Of a DNA stretch of 64,000 nt, positions 43,176-51,787 are shown piece by piece. Origin of the DNA: Bdellovibrionales bacterium CG12_big_fil_rev_8_21_14_0_65_38_15 (GTDB lineage Bacteria; Bdellovibrionota; Bacteriovoracia; Bacteriovoracales; Bacteriovoracaceae); NCBI GenBank assembly GCA_002787775.1, contig PCUW01000031.1, positions 1 through 64,000 of the forward strand. Reading direction: 5' to 3'. Position 1 is the first letter of the stretch. Each line of letters opens with the position of its first letter. The notes below the pieces were generated by a model. It had not been told where the DNA came from. It worked only from the letters and a program-made list of their open reading frames with translations, and did no database searches. The position numbers and the translations under genes are program-made.

Positions 43176-44003
43176 TTATCTCAATATAACTTTTATGACC
43201 TTAGCTAAAAATAGAAAAAATAACTGAGTCATTGCTATCGTTGCTCCAGATGGAGTTTCTAATAAGTTTGCGAGTACTAGCCCCATTATAGCAGTAGTAA
43301 TTGAAAAAAGAACAGAGATCAAAAAAGTCAGTTTTAAGTCTCTTGCAAAACTTAATGCAAAGAATCCAGGAGTTAATAAAAGGGCATTAACGAGAATGGT
43401 ACCGGATATCTTAAGTGCAGATACAATAAGCGCCGTCATCACAAAGACGAATATAAAATGCATCGCTTTAGCAGGTACACCTGAAAGGATGGCAAAGTCT
43501 TCATCATAAATAGTGAGGATCCATTGATTAAATGGAATAAGGATAAGAGGTATGATTAAAACGGCCAAAAGAATAGAAATATAAATATCTGTATTGGTGA
43601 GTAAGAGTACGTTACCGAAAAGAAATGACATTAAATCGCCACTGCTTCGACTTGTTAGCGAATGTATTAACGTTCCAAGGCCCATCGTTGCTGTGAAAAA
43701 AAGTCCGATAAGTGAATCTGAAGGTAGTGATTGCCTCCAAGTCGATTGAGCCAAAAACAAACTCAGCACAAGAGTTATACCAAGTGTCCAAAGATAGAGA
43801 GAAAGTGGGGCATTAGTGCCACTGATAAAAAGTCCAAGTGATAAACCTAAAAGGGTAGAGTGTGATACGGCCGATCCTAAAAAGGCATAACGTTTTGCAA
43901 TGATTAAGGGGGATATTAATCCGCACGTTAGTGACAATACACTCGTTGCAATCAATGCTCTTAGTAAAAATGGATATTCTATAAAATCACTCAAAAAGCT
44001 CAT
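43176..44003 (-). CDS. znuB: Zinc/manganese ABC transporter permease
   Basis: The 275-residue protein has about eight hydrophobic segments of the ABC-3 metal permease family (FLLRALIATSVLSLTCGLISPLIIAKR at the start; GSAVSHSTLLGLSLG; SGTILVNALLLTPGFFAL). It would carry divalent metal through the inner membrane. Its start is 3 bases after the ATPase gene, which in turn directly follows the binding-protein gene. Zinc is favoured over manganese or iron because of the His-rich ATPase tail; direct evidence is absent. Confidence 0.88.
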   Translation of the reverse strand: MSFLSDFIEYPFLLRALIATSVLSLTCGLISPLIIAKRYAFLGSAVSHSTLLGLSLGLFISGTNAPLSLYLWTLGITLVLSLFLAQSTWRQSLPSDSLIGLFFTATMGLGTLIHSLTSRSSGDLMSFLFGNVLLLTNTDIYISILLAVLIIPLILIPFNQWILTIYDEDFAILSGVPAKAMHFIFVFVMTALIVSALKISGTILVNALLLTPGFFALSFARDLKLTFLISVLFSITTAIMGLVLANLLETPSGATIAMTQLFFLFLAKVIKVILR

Positions 44004-44006
44004 GAT

Positions 44007-44771
44007 CTATTCACTCTTTTCATGATGATGTTTGTGATCATGCTGACATTCATGGTGCTCATCGTTGAATTGAGTTCCAGCTTCGTGTAAACGAATATGC
44101 TCAAATTCGCAGTGATAAATATCATTGATAATATTTTGTGTGAGTAATTCTTTTCTTTCATGCCAGTGATGTTTTTTGTTTAAGCATAAAATTTTATCAG
44201 CATGATTAAGAACTTGATTCAAATTATGATCAACGATAATAATAGTCGTTTTCTCATTTTGCTGAAGACCTTTCAGTAAGATCATGAGCTGATCTTGACC
44301 TTCACCATCTAGACCTGTGGTGGGTTCATCAAGAATCAAAATTTCTGGTATTTGCCTTAGTGCCCTGGCCAGCATCACTCTTTGTTTTTGCCCGCCCGAA
44401 AGCTCTCTAATGAGGTCATTTTTTTTATCTAGCATGCCAACTTTAGTTAAACATTCATCCAAACTGAGTTTTGCGCTCTTAATGGAGAGGTTTAAAAAAT
44501 CACTTACTTTAAGTGGTAAAGTATCATTAAGTGTAATTGTTTGAGGGACGTAGACGGCCTTTTTAGTTAAAGCCAGAGGAGTACCTTGAAAGAGAACTTC
44601 GCCTTTTTGAAGTGGTAGCAAACCGACTAGTATTTTTAGAAGAGTCGACTTTCCACCGCCATTTGGTCCAATGATCCCAAGCATACCTGCTTTTTCAATT
44701 TTAAAAGAGATATCTTCTAAAACTTTTTCCCCATCAGGGTAGCGAAAATCTATATGTCTAGCTTCAAGCAT
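44007..44771 (-). CDS. znuC: Metal ABC transporter ATPase with His-rich tail
   Basis: The 254-residue ATPase has the Walker A IGPNGGGKSTLLK, the ABC signature LSGGQKQRVMLARAL, Walker B EILILDEPTTGLD and the H-loop IIIVDHN. The last about 25 residues form a histidine-rich tail (DEHHECQHDHKHHHEKSE), which may bind zinc and sense its level. It powers uptake with the permease and binding protein next to it. Start and stop abut both neighbours. Confidence 0.92.
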   Translation of the reverse strand: MLEARHIDFRYPDGEKVLEDISFKIEKAGMLGIIGPNGGGKSTLLKILVGLLPLQKGEVLFQGTPLALTKKAVYVPQTITLNDTLPLKVSDFLNLSIKSAKLSLDECLTKVGMLDKKNDLIRELSGGQKQRVMLARALRQIPEILILDEPTTGLDGEGQDQLMILLKGLQQNEKTTIIIVDHNLNQVLNHADKILCLNKKHHWHERKELLTQNIINDIYHCEFEHIRLHEAGTQFNDEHHECQHDHKHHHEKSE

Positions 44772-45590
44772 TTATAACTCTGATTTTTGCAACAAACGTT
44801 TTAAGTCTTCTAAAGCGCTTAAGCCAGTTGAAGGAAAATCGTTATTAGTATCGATTTTAATTATCTTATCACTTTTACGCTGAAGTTGTTCTATCGAATG
44901 AGGAAAATGAATTTGTTTTTCAACAATCCACAATACCTTAGGATATTGTTTTAAAATATTTTGAACATTTTTAAGCTGTTTTGGGGAGGGTTCTTCGTGG
45001 TGTCCTGAGCCTTTAATTGAGTAAGCCTTAATCCCGTATGAAATGAGTAAAGGGACTAGAGCGTCATGACTGACAATGATAGGAGTCGTCTTCTCGACTT
45101 CACTCAGAAAGTCAGCATCCGCCATATAAGGACATGGCTTTTCATCAGCTTTTATTTCAATCCACTGTTTTAGTTTTTGATAGAAATCACATTTGATATC
45201 AGGGTAAAGCCAAAAGTGCGCTAACGCTTCAGTTGATGCATTTTTGTATTTAGCTTTTAAAGACTTGGAAATATTATATTGAAAAGATTTTAGATGACTT
45301 TGTTTTTGTCTCATTTTTAAAATGGGAACGATCCAAGGATGCATCTCACTTGGAGCACTGATGACGACCTCTGCTTTAAACAGTCCTTTAAGTTCAGCAC
45401 TATTTGGTTCAACCTCATGAGGGTCTAGAATAGAGGCTATTGCTTTGACTAAGTGAGGGGATTCTAAGCCTGAAGATTGATAAAGGTCTTGTGTAAGCTG
45501 GCAAACCTGTGGGTGTGTACAAACCCAAGTTGTTGCAAAAACAGGCGTAGAACATAATATAAATAAACATAATAGGAATTTGCTTAGCAT
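44772..45590 (-). CDS. znuA: Periplasmic zinc/manganese-binding protein
   Basis: The 272-residue protein has a signal peptide (KFLLCLFILCSTPVFA) and the cluster-A1 metal-binding pattern. Histidines and acids lie in ILDPHEVEPNS, LAHFWLYPD and VSHDALVPL, with a GSGHHEEPSPKQ loop. These are the ligands of ZnuA/PsaA-type proteins. It captures metal for the ABC transporter encoded immediately downstream. Six cysteines, unusual for the family, could form disulfides. Its upstream region (45591-45612) is too short to hold a promoter of its own distinct from the end of the giant lipoprotein gene. Confidence 0.87.
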   Translation of the reverse strand: MLSKFLLCLFILCSTPVFATTWVCTHPQVCQLTQDLYQSSGLESPHLVKAIASILDPHEVEPNSAELKGLFKAEVVISAPSEMHPWIVPILKMRQKQSHLKSFQYNISKSLKAKYKNASTEALAHFWLYPDIKCDFYQKLKQWIEIKADEKPCPYMADADFLSEVEKTTPIIVSHDALVPLLISYGIKAYSIKGSGHHEEPSPKQLKNVQNILKQYPKVLWIVEKQIHFPHSIEQLQRKSDKIIKIDTNNDFPSTGLSALEDLKRLLQKSEL

Positions 45591-45612
45591 AGCAGGCTAT
45601 ATAGCACGGTGC

Positions 45613-48600
45613 TTACTGGCAGTAAACGTGATGTCCCCAACGGTAACCTTGATTGAATAGGATAGTCCCTGTATCGCGATCAGGGTCGTAATCAAGAGGG
45701 CTATCGTTGATACTATATGTTCTTCCAGCTTCAGGATCACCATTGAAAGATCCACTATTTGGTTGAGGATAATAGCTCCCTAGCGCTGCGCCATTTCTAA
45801 TCGCATTGCCCTGACAAAAGGCAATTCCTAGTGTTTCAATTTTAGAAGTGACTTCACTTGTAAGTTTTGGTTCACCAGTTTCTGGGATGAAATCTTTTTC
45901 TAATAGCCCGCCACCTGGAAGAGTCTCGCCCATACCTTCTGAAGAGACGAATTTATTGAAATAGACATTAAGATCGGTTCCGCTTGGGATAAGACAAACC
46001 AAATCTCCGTCATTATTTGTATCGGCAAAATTACTGCAACAACGTGAAGCAGATTCGGTCACATTGCCAATACCTCGACAGCAGGTAAATTCATGACCAG
46101 AGAAAATGTCAGGAAGCTTAACTTTGTCTTTGAAGGCCACTCTCGCTATGCCACCTGTTTTGGAGACGTCAGATGCGTAAGCTGGGTTACTAGGATCGTA
46201 GAGACCTTCAATCCTTCGGGCAGAGCCACTCAAAGGAGTATAGTTTTGATAGGTAATAGAGTTAGCTTCAAAATCAGCTCTATTTATAAGGCTATCAAAG
46301 ATACCAGGAACTAAGACATCTCGTTGAGAGTTACAATAGATAGGTTCGTAGAAGATTTGAGGAATTCCTAATAGTTCCAGGCGACCAAGTTTTGTTTCAT
46401 AATAATTAGCATTTCCTGAAGACATCCCTAAGCCAATGTCTTTAGTCGTAGCCGTTGTATTTAAGGCCGCATTGTTTGGGTGAGCACCACTCGTGCCATA
46501 AACGTTAAAGTCGATTTCAACACCGGCATAATCCCAAAACTCATCATTAAAGGTTCTATAAGGGTTAGCAATGACAATTAAAGTTGTATAAAGCTGACCA
46601 TCTGAAGCAGTTAAGTTAGCAACACACCAACGACCTGCCTCAAAGCTATTACTTGCAGGAACAGCACCAGAAACATAACCAGCAGCAGTTTCCATGTCTT
46701 GAAAGCCTGTGCAATCAGGTTGTCCTGTTCTATCAACTAAGTTTGGAGTTGCTCCATTAGAAATTGGAACAGGAGCATCCATATCTGCGCCATCAAAAAT
46801 GAGTCTGACATTATTAATATTTGAGTAGCTTCCAACGTAGAGAGGTAAAATCATCATCGTTCTAGGTTTAAATGGACTTTGAATGAGGTTAAATTCAAAA
46901 TCAGTAGATTGACTTGAGGCATTTCTAAAAACGACTGGCTGATAGTAAGCTTGTGCGTTTGTCGTTTGAATATTGCTATCATCAATCATCGTCGAGATCG
47001 TACCTGTTGTAGTTGTGATATTCGAAGGAGGAACAATACTATTATCAGAAGCGTTAAGCTTAATTCCTTTTTCAACACAACCATTTTCCGCCGGGTTTAA
47101 ACACAATTTTGGTAGGTCTTTATTATAGTTTGCGGTTAAAACGTTACCTGGTTTATTGTTGTGAATATCACTTTCGTAGTTTAAGCAGCTAAAGTTAGTT
47201 GTGTTAATACTTAAACGGTTATTAGTCGTCCAATCGTGACTTCCATCACTAAATTTTCTGACCCACGAACCGCCACAACATGTTTTATTGCCTGTATCGT
47301 TAAAAGCTTTCCATTGAAATGCTGGGTTGTCATATGATCCGGCATAACTAGAAAGGTTTTTAGGATAGACAGGTTTTGGATCATTTAAAGCAATTGCCGT
47401 AGGGTTTGTTACAGCATCCGCAAGTATAGAGTAGCGAGAATACGGTTTTGTTCCATCAGGCGTTTTTCCGTTTGGAAAAATACTTGTCAATATATTTAGC
47501 TCTTGTGGGTTATCAAGGTTTTCGTCAATTTGAGCCTGAGCGATATTGGTGTACATCGTGAAACTTGTACCAAGCTCACGGCAGCAAGCATTTAAAGACA
47601 TGTCAAAATCTTCGTACGTCGGATCAAAGACTGATGGTGGAGTTGTACCTTGTCGACAAACTAAAGACTCAGTCCAGTATTGATATTCTGCAGTACTTCC
47701 ATTAAATGAAGCTTGATCGAGGAAAATTGCTTGTTCAGCATGCAGTCGATTTGGTCCGCAATCGAGATCAGTGTGACAAATCGAGCCGGCTTTTCTAAGG
47801 CAGGCATCCATCGCCATTGAAGGAGCAAAAAGAGATCCTAACGTAATAAGTGACTCAGCTTCAATATCTTTGAATATACTTTCAGCACTTGCATCTTTCC
47901 ATTCAGCGCCACACATATTTTGACTATTTCTGCCCACAGCGCTTGCGGTACCAGAAGCTTCATAAATAAAGTTTCCGTATTCAGGATCATCGATAGCGAC
48001 GTTGATTAAAGGGCAAGAACGAACACGATCAACTGTACTTAGATCAGACGGGCACGATGCGATTTGGTTGATGAAGTCGGTTCTTGCTTGATTGTCTTCA
48101 ATGCTATGTTGATTGATTAAATTATCATCAGCAATAGCCTTACCTGGACGACAAATACCAAAGTTTGATGCTGTTAAATTTTTACTAGCATTTTTAGCAG
48201 CATTATATTCAAGATTATCTTTGATAGCACCATCAAGATTACTAAAGCCTAGAACGTAATTGACTGGACGTCCAAGGACATCAGATTCTTTTCCATATTG
48301 GTAAGTTTGAAGAGCAGCAGGTTCACGAACGACTCGATCATTAAAGATGTTGGCATCTAAGTCAGCACAAAAGAAGTTTGGCGCGCATCTAAAGTTTTCT
48401 TTTACATCATCAGTTAAAACACTCCAGTCTTTTGCACATGGAGCCCCGGCCCCACGATAGACACAGCGTTTAGCTCCACCTTGAAGACCAGCATTACCAA
48501 AAATAATATCTTCGAGTCCAAAATTTGTATTTTCACCAATGACTTCGTCACCAGTAGAATCAAATTTGGGCCATGAAATATCTTGAACATCAACGTTAGC

Positions 48601-51570
48601 GCAGGTGTATTCCCAGCCAAGTCTAGAAACGCAGTCAATATCCTTTTCACAAACATGGAAGCGCTGACAGCTACCGGCCCTGTTTTGTCTTGAATCGTTT
48701 AGAAGAACTGTTGGGTCATAATCAACGTTGGCGACACTATTATTTCCAAGATCGGCAACGATGTTGACAGCAATATCTGTTGTATCGGCAAGATCGCCAA
48801 AAGGTGCATTAATAGCCAGATAAAGACTCTCACTAGTTGATGTGACTTTACGTCCATTACCAATGGCAAACCATTTAACGCCATCAAAAGAGCCAATCAA
48901 AGCGCCTTTGTTAAAACCGAACCAGTCACGTTGATAGCCATTAACCCAAAGCGCCGCTTGGGCACGCAGTCTTGCTTCACGTTGCGCCATCACAGATGCT
49001 TCAGGTTTGTGTGTAAATGGAAGCATTGTTGGTGGAACCCAACAGGCACGACCAAAAATACTATCTTCGTAGTTACCGAAGCTTGAATTATTAGAAAGAA
49101 TATCTCTTCTAGTTGTGTATCCTACCGCCTGAACGCCAAGACCATCACGAGAAGATGGGTGAGCAGTGAATGAGTCATACCAAGCATCACGAGCGCATTG
49201 AGGGCATGGAGTATAAAAACCACTGGTTGCTGAAATAACGTAGTCAGCACCAAATTCCAATTTAATAATTTTTGCAGGCAATGCCTGAGTTAAGCTTACC
49301 GACATTTGGCCCAAAATATCATTCATATTATAAGGTGAATCTAGTGGCGCCGTTTTACTTGATTCATCTAAGTAAGCAAACGGAGTTCCTTCAGGTACAA
49401 TTTCAGGAGTTATATTAGAAATGGTTGAGATATCATCAACTTTTTTTCCATCAACACTTCTAAAAAAGCGATGTGGAACTGATTTTCCCGGAACGTTGAT
49501 ACTTAAACTCTGAAATGGAGTGGGCTGAACATCTGGAGGTGGAATAAGACACGATACAGTTTGAACGTTGCCATTTGTATCAAACGTTGCCGTCAATCCA
49601 TAGTCAGGACAGTAAGGTTGTTCAAGAGGTTCCGCTTCACAGCCACAACGATCCCAAACTCTAAGTCTAATAATATTGTAATCATCTTCGTCGTTATCTG
49701 AGTCGCCGTCTCCATCAATACAATTGGCGTAATTGACTGGATCCTCTGCTGCACCTTGAAGACATAGGTACTGTGCATATTCTTCTTGAAGCCTTGCTGT
49801 TGCGGTTGCAACGGCATCAGGTTGTGGAGTAGGAGTGGTTGTTACTGGAGGTGCTTGCGTACACACATAATACACGTCTGGGTAATTCACAAAAAGCGCC
49901 GAATTACTTGCAACGTCATTTTGAGCTTGTGAGTAGTAAAGCGGATCAAGCGAGGCTGCAGCTCCAGGTCTTTCTGTCGAATCAATCACGCATTGATTTT
50001 CTAAGCAACAGTCAAAGCCTTGGGCCTGGCAGTCATTATTTGTACATGTTCCACCTGAGCCACCTGAACTTCCGTTTCCAGAAATTTTAAGTCCAAGAGC
50101 TCCTATGGCAGAATCAAGGCTGCTAACTCGTGTTGTATCGTCAATGGACCCAGCAGAAATTTGATAAAGAGCAACATTGGTTGAAGTCAGGCTATTACAA
50201 GTTGGACAAACATCATCAATCTCAAATGTTTTAGTTGTTAGACTTGGAGTTATAACAGTTGCGCCATCGTAATAAACTGTTCCACCACCAGACATCGTAA
50301 CCACTGCATTATCTAAAGCAGCCGCTACTTCTTTTGGCTCGCCACCACTAAGAACTGTATTAGAGAAACTAACAGCGTTGATAAGCCCAACGGAAAGACC
50401 AGCTGAAGTTGCAATATAAATGCTAGCTGCATTGACTGCAACATCGTTAATTATATTACTTCCTAGTCCATTACCAGTCGTAAAACTTCCTTGAGAAACT
50501 GGTGCACCACCAGCTGAAATATCATATTTTAATAATCCTGAGTTCGTTGCAATAAATAACTTACCGCCACCAACGCTTATACCATTTGTTGTTGAAGCGG
50601 TTAGTTGCGTAAATGAGCCGCCATCATTAACAGTGTAAAAGACACCGGAGTTGGTTGAAATAAAGATATAATCTGAAACGCTTTGTATTCCAACAATTTC
50701 ATTAATGCTTGGAGTTCCTGCTGTGTAGCTAAAACTGTTAAAAGTGACGCCATTGTCGCCAGTAATATAAAGCTGGTTATCAGCAGCTACGGCCCACTTA
50801 GAATTAATTCCACCTATTGCTGAAATGTTTTTATTTTTAAATGTTGATGGGGCACTAAAACTTGAGGCATTGTTTAGTGAAAGACCTAAACCAGACTGAG
50901 TTCCAACCACAACTGTTGTACCATGTGCATAAATTTTATTAACAGTATTTGATAGTAGTGAGTTTCCGTTAGAGTCTTTAACATCGTTAAAAGATCTTGA
51001 ACTAAAAGTAGCGCCCGGAGAGGAGTTGTAATAAATACCTTTACCAGTTGTTCCATTACTCACGGCCAAATATGAAGTGTTGCCTAAATAAAATGGTGCT
51101 CTTGATACAAGCTGCCCAAGATTCCCAACAGCGCCATCGCATTCGGTAGAAATAAGATTCATATCAACTCTAAATAGTCTTTCGAGTTGACCTGTTTGAA
51201 AATTATTAAATGTCAGTGGTACTGCTCTAACTCTAAGTTGATCTTTTGCACCAGTGCTATTAAAGCTAATAACCGTACAGTAGACCGCACTCATTTGTGC
51301 TGACGATTGGGCCAAAAAGCTATTGACTGAATCACCACGTAAGTAAACTACAGATGAAAATGTGTCAGGGATTTCAAGTACGCCATTAATAACTTGTCCG
51401 TTATACCAATAGGCATTTCCAGAAAATGTTGGAGCACTTGGAGTAGGGGTAGCTGTTGTACCAGTAGATGCAGCTTTGGTTGATTTTCGGGTAGACTTTG
51501 GCGACTGCGGAACACAAGCCGCAAAAAATAATGCCAATAGAATTATTAAACTCGAGGATAAGCTATTCAT
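45613..51570 (-). CDS. Giant surface lipoprotein of unknown function
   Basis: The 1985-residue product begins with a lipoprotein signal and lipobox FFAAC (C19). A Thr/Pro/Ser-rich linker (TTATPTPSAPT) precedes a propeller-like region (about 150-450) whose repeats resemble beta-propeller blades, for example YITGDNGVTF and YTVNDGGSF. The rest is Asn/Asp/Gly/Cys-rich, with cysteine clusters of the type DCxxxGFDCCxxNQC, FHVCEKDIDCVSRLG, FRCAPNFFCAD and ICHTDLDC, suggesting many disulfides. Weak similarity only; family unrecognised. Start: ATG at 51570, not the GTG at 51630, because of the lipobox and GAGGTGG upstream. It is probably an outer-surface adhesin or recognition protein, but this is inference. 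Confidence 0.75.
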   Translation of the reverse strand: MNSLSSSLIILLALFFAACVPQSPKSTRKSTKAASTGTTATPTPSAPTFSGNAYWYNGQVINGVLEIPDTFSSVVYLRGDSVNSFLAQSSAQMSAVYCTVISFNSTGAKDQLRVRAVPLTFNNFQTGQLERLFRVDMNLISTECDGAVGNLGQLVSRAPFYLGNTSYLAVSNGTTGKGIYYNSSPGATFSSRSFNDVKDSNGNSLLSNTVNKIYAHGTTVVVGTQSGLGLSLNNASSFSAPSTFKNKNISAIGGINSKWAVAADNQLYITGDNGVTFNSFSYTAGTPSINEIVGIQSVSDYIFISTNSGVFYTVNDGGSFTQLTASTTNGISVGGGKLFIATNSGLLKYDISAGGAPVSQGSFTTGNGLGSNIINDVAVNAASIYIATSAGLSVGLINAVSFSNTVLSGGEPKEVAAALDNAVVTMSGGGTVYYDGATVITPSLTTKTFEIDDVCPTCNSLTSTNVALYQISAGSIDDTTRVSSLDSAIGALGLKISGNGSSGGSGGTCTNNDCQAQGFDCCLENQCVIDSTERPGAAASLDPLYYSQAQNDVASNSALFVNYPDVYYVCTQAPPVTTTPTPQPDAVATATARLQEEYAQYLCLQGAAEDPVNYANCIDGDGDSDNDEDDYNIIRLRVWDRCGCEAEPLEQPYCPDYGLTATFDTNGNVQTVSCLIPPPDVQPTPFQSLSINVPGKSVPHRFFRSVDGKKVDDISTISNITPEIVPEGTPFAYLDESSKTAPLDSPYNMNDILGQMSVSLTQALPAKIIKLEFGADYVISATSGFYTPCPQCARDAWYDSFTAHPSSRDGLGVQAVGYTTRRDILSNNSSFGNYEDSIFGRACWVPPTMLPFTHKPEASVMAQREARLRAQAALWVNGYQRDWFGFNKGALIGSFDGVKWFAIGNGRKVTSTSESLYLAINAPFGDLADTTDIAVNIVADLGNNSVANVDYDPTVLLNDSRQNRAGSCQRFHVCEKDIDCVSRLGWEYTCANVDVQDISWPKFDSTGDEVIGENTNFGLEDIIFGNAGLQGGAKRCVYRGAGAPCAKDWSVLTDDVKENFRCAPNFFCADLDANIFNDRVVREPAALQTYQYGKESDVLGRPVNYVLGFSNLDGAIKDNLEYNAAKNASKNLTASNFGICRPGKAIADDNLINQHSIEDNQARTDFINQIASCPSDLSTVDRVRSCPLINVAIDDPEYGNFIYEASGTASAVGRNSQNMCGAEWKDASAESIFKDIEAESLITLGSLFAPSMAMDACLRKAGSICHTDLDCGPNRLHAEQAIFLDQASFNGSTAEYQYWTESLVCRQGTTPPSVFDPTYEDFDMSLNACCRELGTSFTMYTNIAQAQIDENLDNPQELNILTSIFPNGKTPDGTKPYSRYSILADAVTNPTAIALNDPKPVYPKNLSSYAGSYDNPAFQWKAFNDTGNKTCCGGSWVRKFSDGSHDWTTNNRLSINTTNFSCLNYESDIHNNKPGNVLTANYNKDLPKLCLNPAENGCVEKGIKLNASDNSIVPPSNITTTTGTISTMIDDSNIQTTNAQAYYQPVVFRNASSQSTDFEFNLIQSPFKPRTMMILPLYVGSYSNINNVRLIFDGADMDAPVPISNGATPNLVDRTGQPDCTGFQDMETAAGYVSGAVPASNSFEAGRWCVANLTASDGQLYTTLIVIANPYRTFNDEFWDYAGVEIDFNVYGTSGAHPNNAALNTTATTKDIGLGMSSGNANYYETKLGRLELLGIPQIFYEPIYCNSQRDVLVPGIFDSLINRADFEANSITYQNYTPLSGSARRIEGLYDPSNPAYASDVSKTGGIARVAFKDKVKLPDIFSGHEFTCCRGIGNVTESASRCCSNFADTNNDGDLVCLIPSGTDLNVYFNKFVSSEGMGETLPGGGLLEKDFIPETGEPKLTSEVTSKIETLGIAFCQGNAIRNGAALGSYYPQPNSGSFNGDPEAGRTYSINDSPLDYDPDRDTGTILFNQGYRWGHHVYCQ

Positions 51571-51589
51571 CCGTGATACCACCTCACGG
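51571..51589 (-). promoter_or_regulatory. Hairpin over the ribosome binding site of the giant lipoprotein gene
   Basis: On the minus strand CCGTGA pairs with TCACGG around the loop GGTGGTA, and the ATG at 51570 follows the stem directly. The Shine-Dalgarno-like GAGGTGG therefore lies in the stem end and loop of a 6-pair hairpin. This may limit translation until the structure is opened. Confidence 0.45.
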
Positions 51590-51714
51590 TAACTCTTCGG
51601 AATTTCTGGATTTGTTCTTAAAACTTCCACCTCTCTATTGTACTAGTTTTCCGGAGTGGGAGAGTCGGGTTTTAGAGCTATTAATGTTGAGTGAGTAAGT
51701 CTCTAGAATTAAAG

Positions 51715-51747
51715 CGAAAAAATACCCAGTCTTAATGGCTGGGTATT
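51715..51747 (-). terminator. Rho-independent terminator after the 794-residue protein gene
   Basis: On the minus strand AATACCCAG and CTGGGTATT (51747-51739 and 51729-51721) form a 9-pair stem with a 9-base loop, followed by a T run (51721-51716). It ends the 51788-54172 transcript and means the giant gene has its own promoter within 51571-51715. Confidence 0.85.
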
Positions 51748-51787
51748 CTTGGTTATTTAAATATGCCAATAAATATTGCTGATTTTC

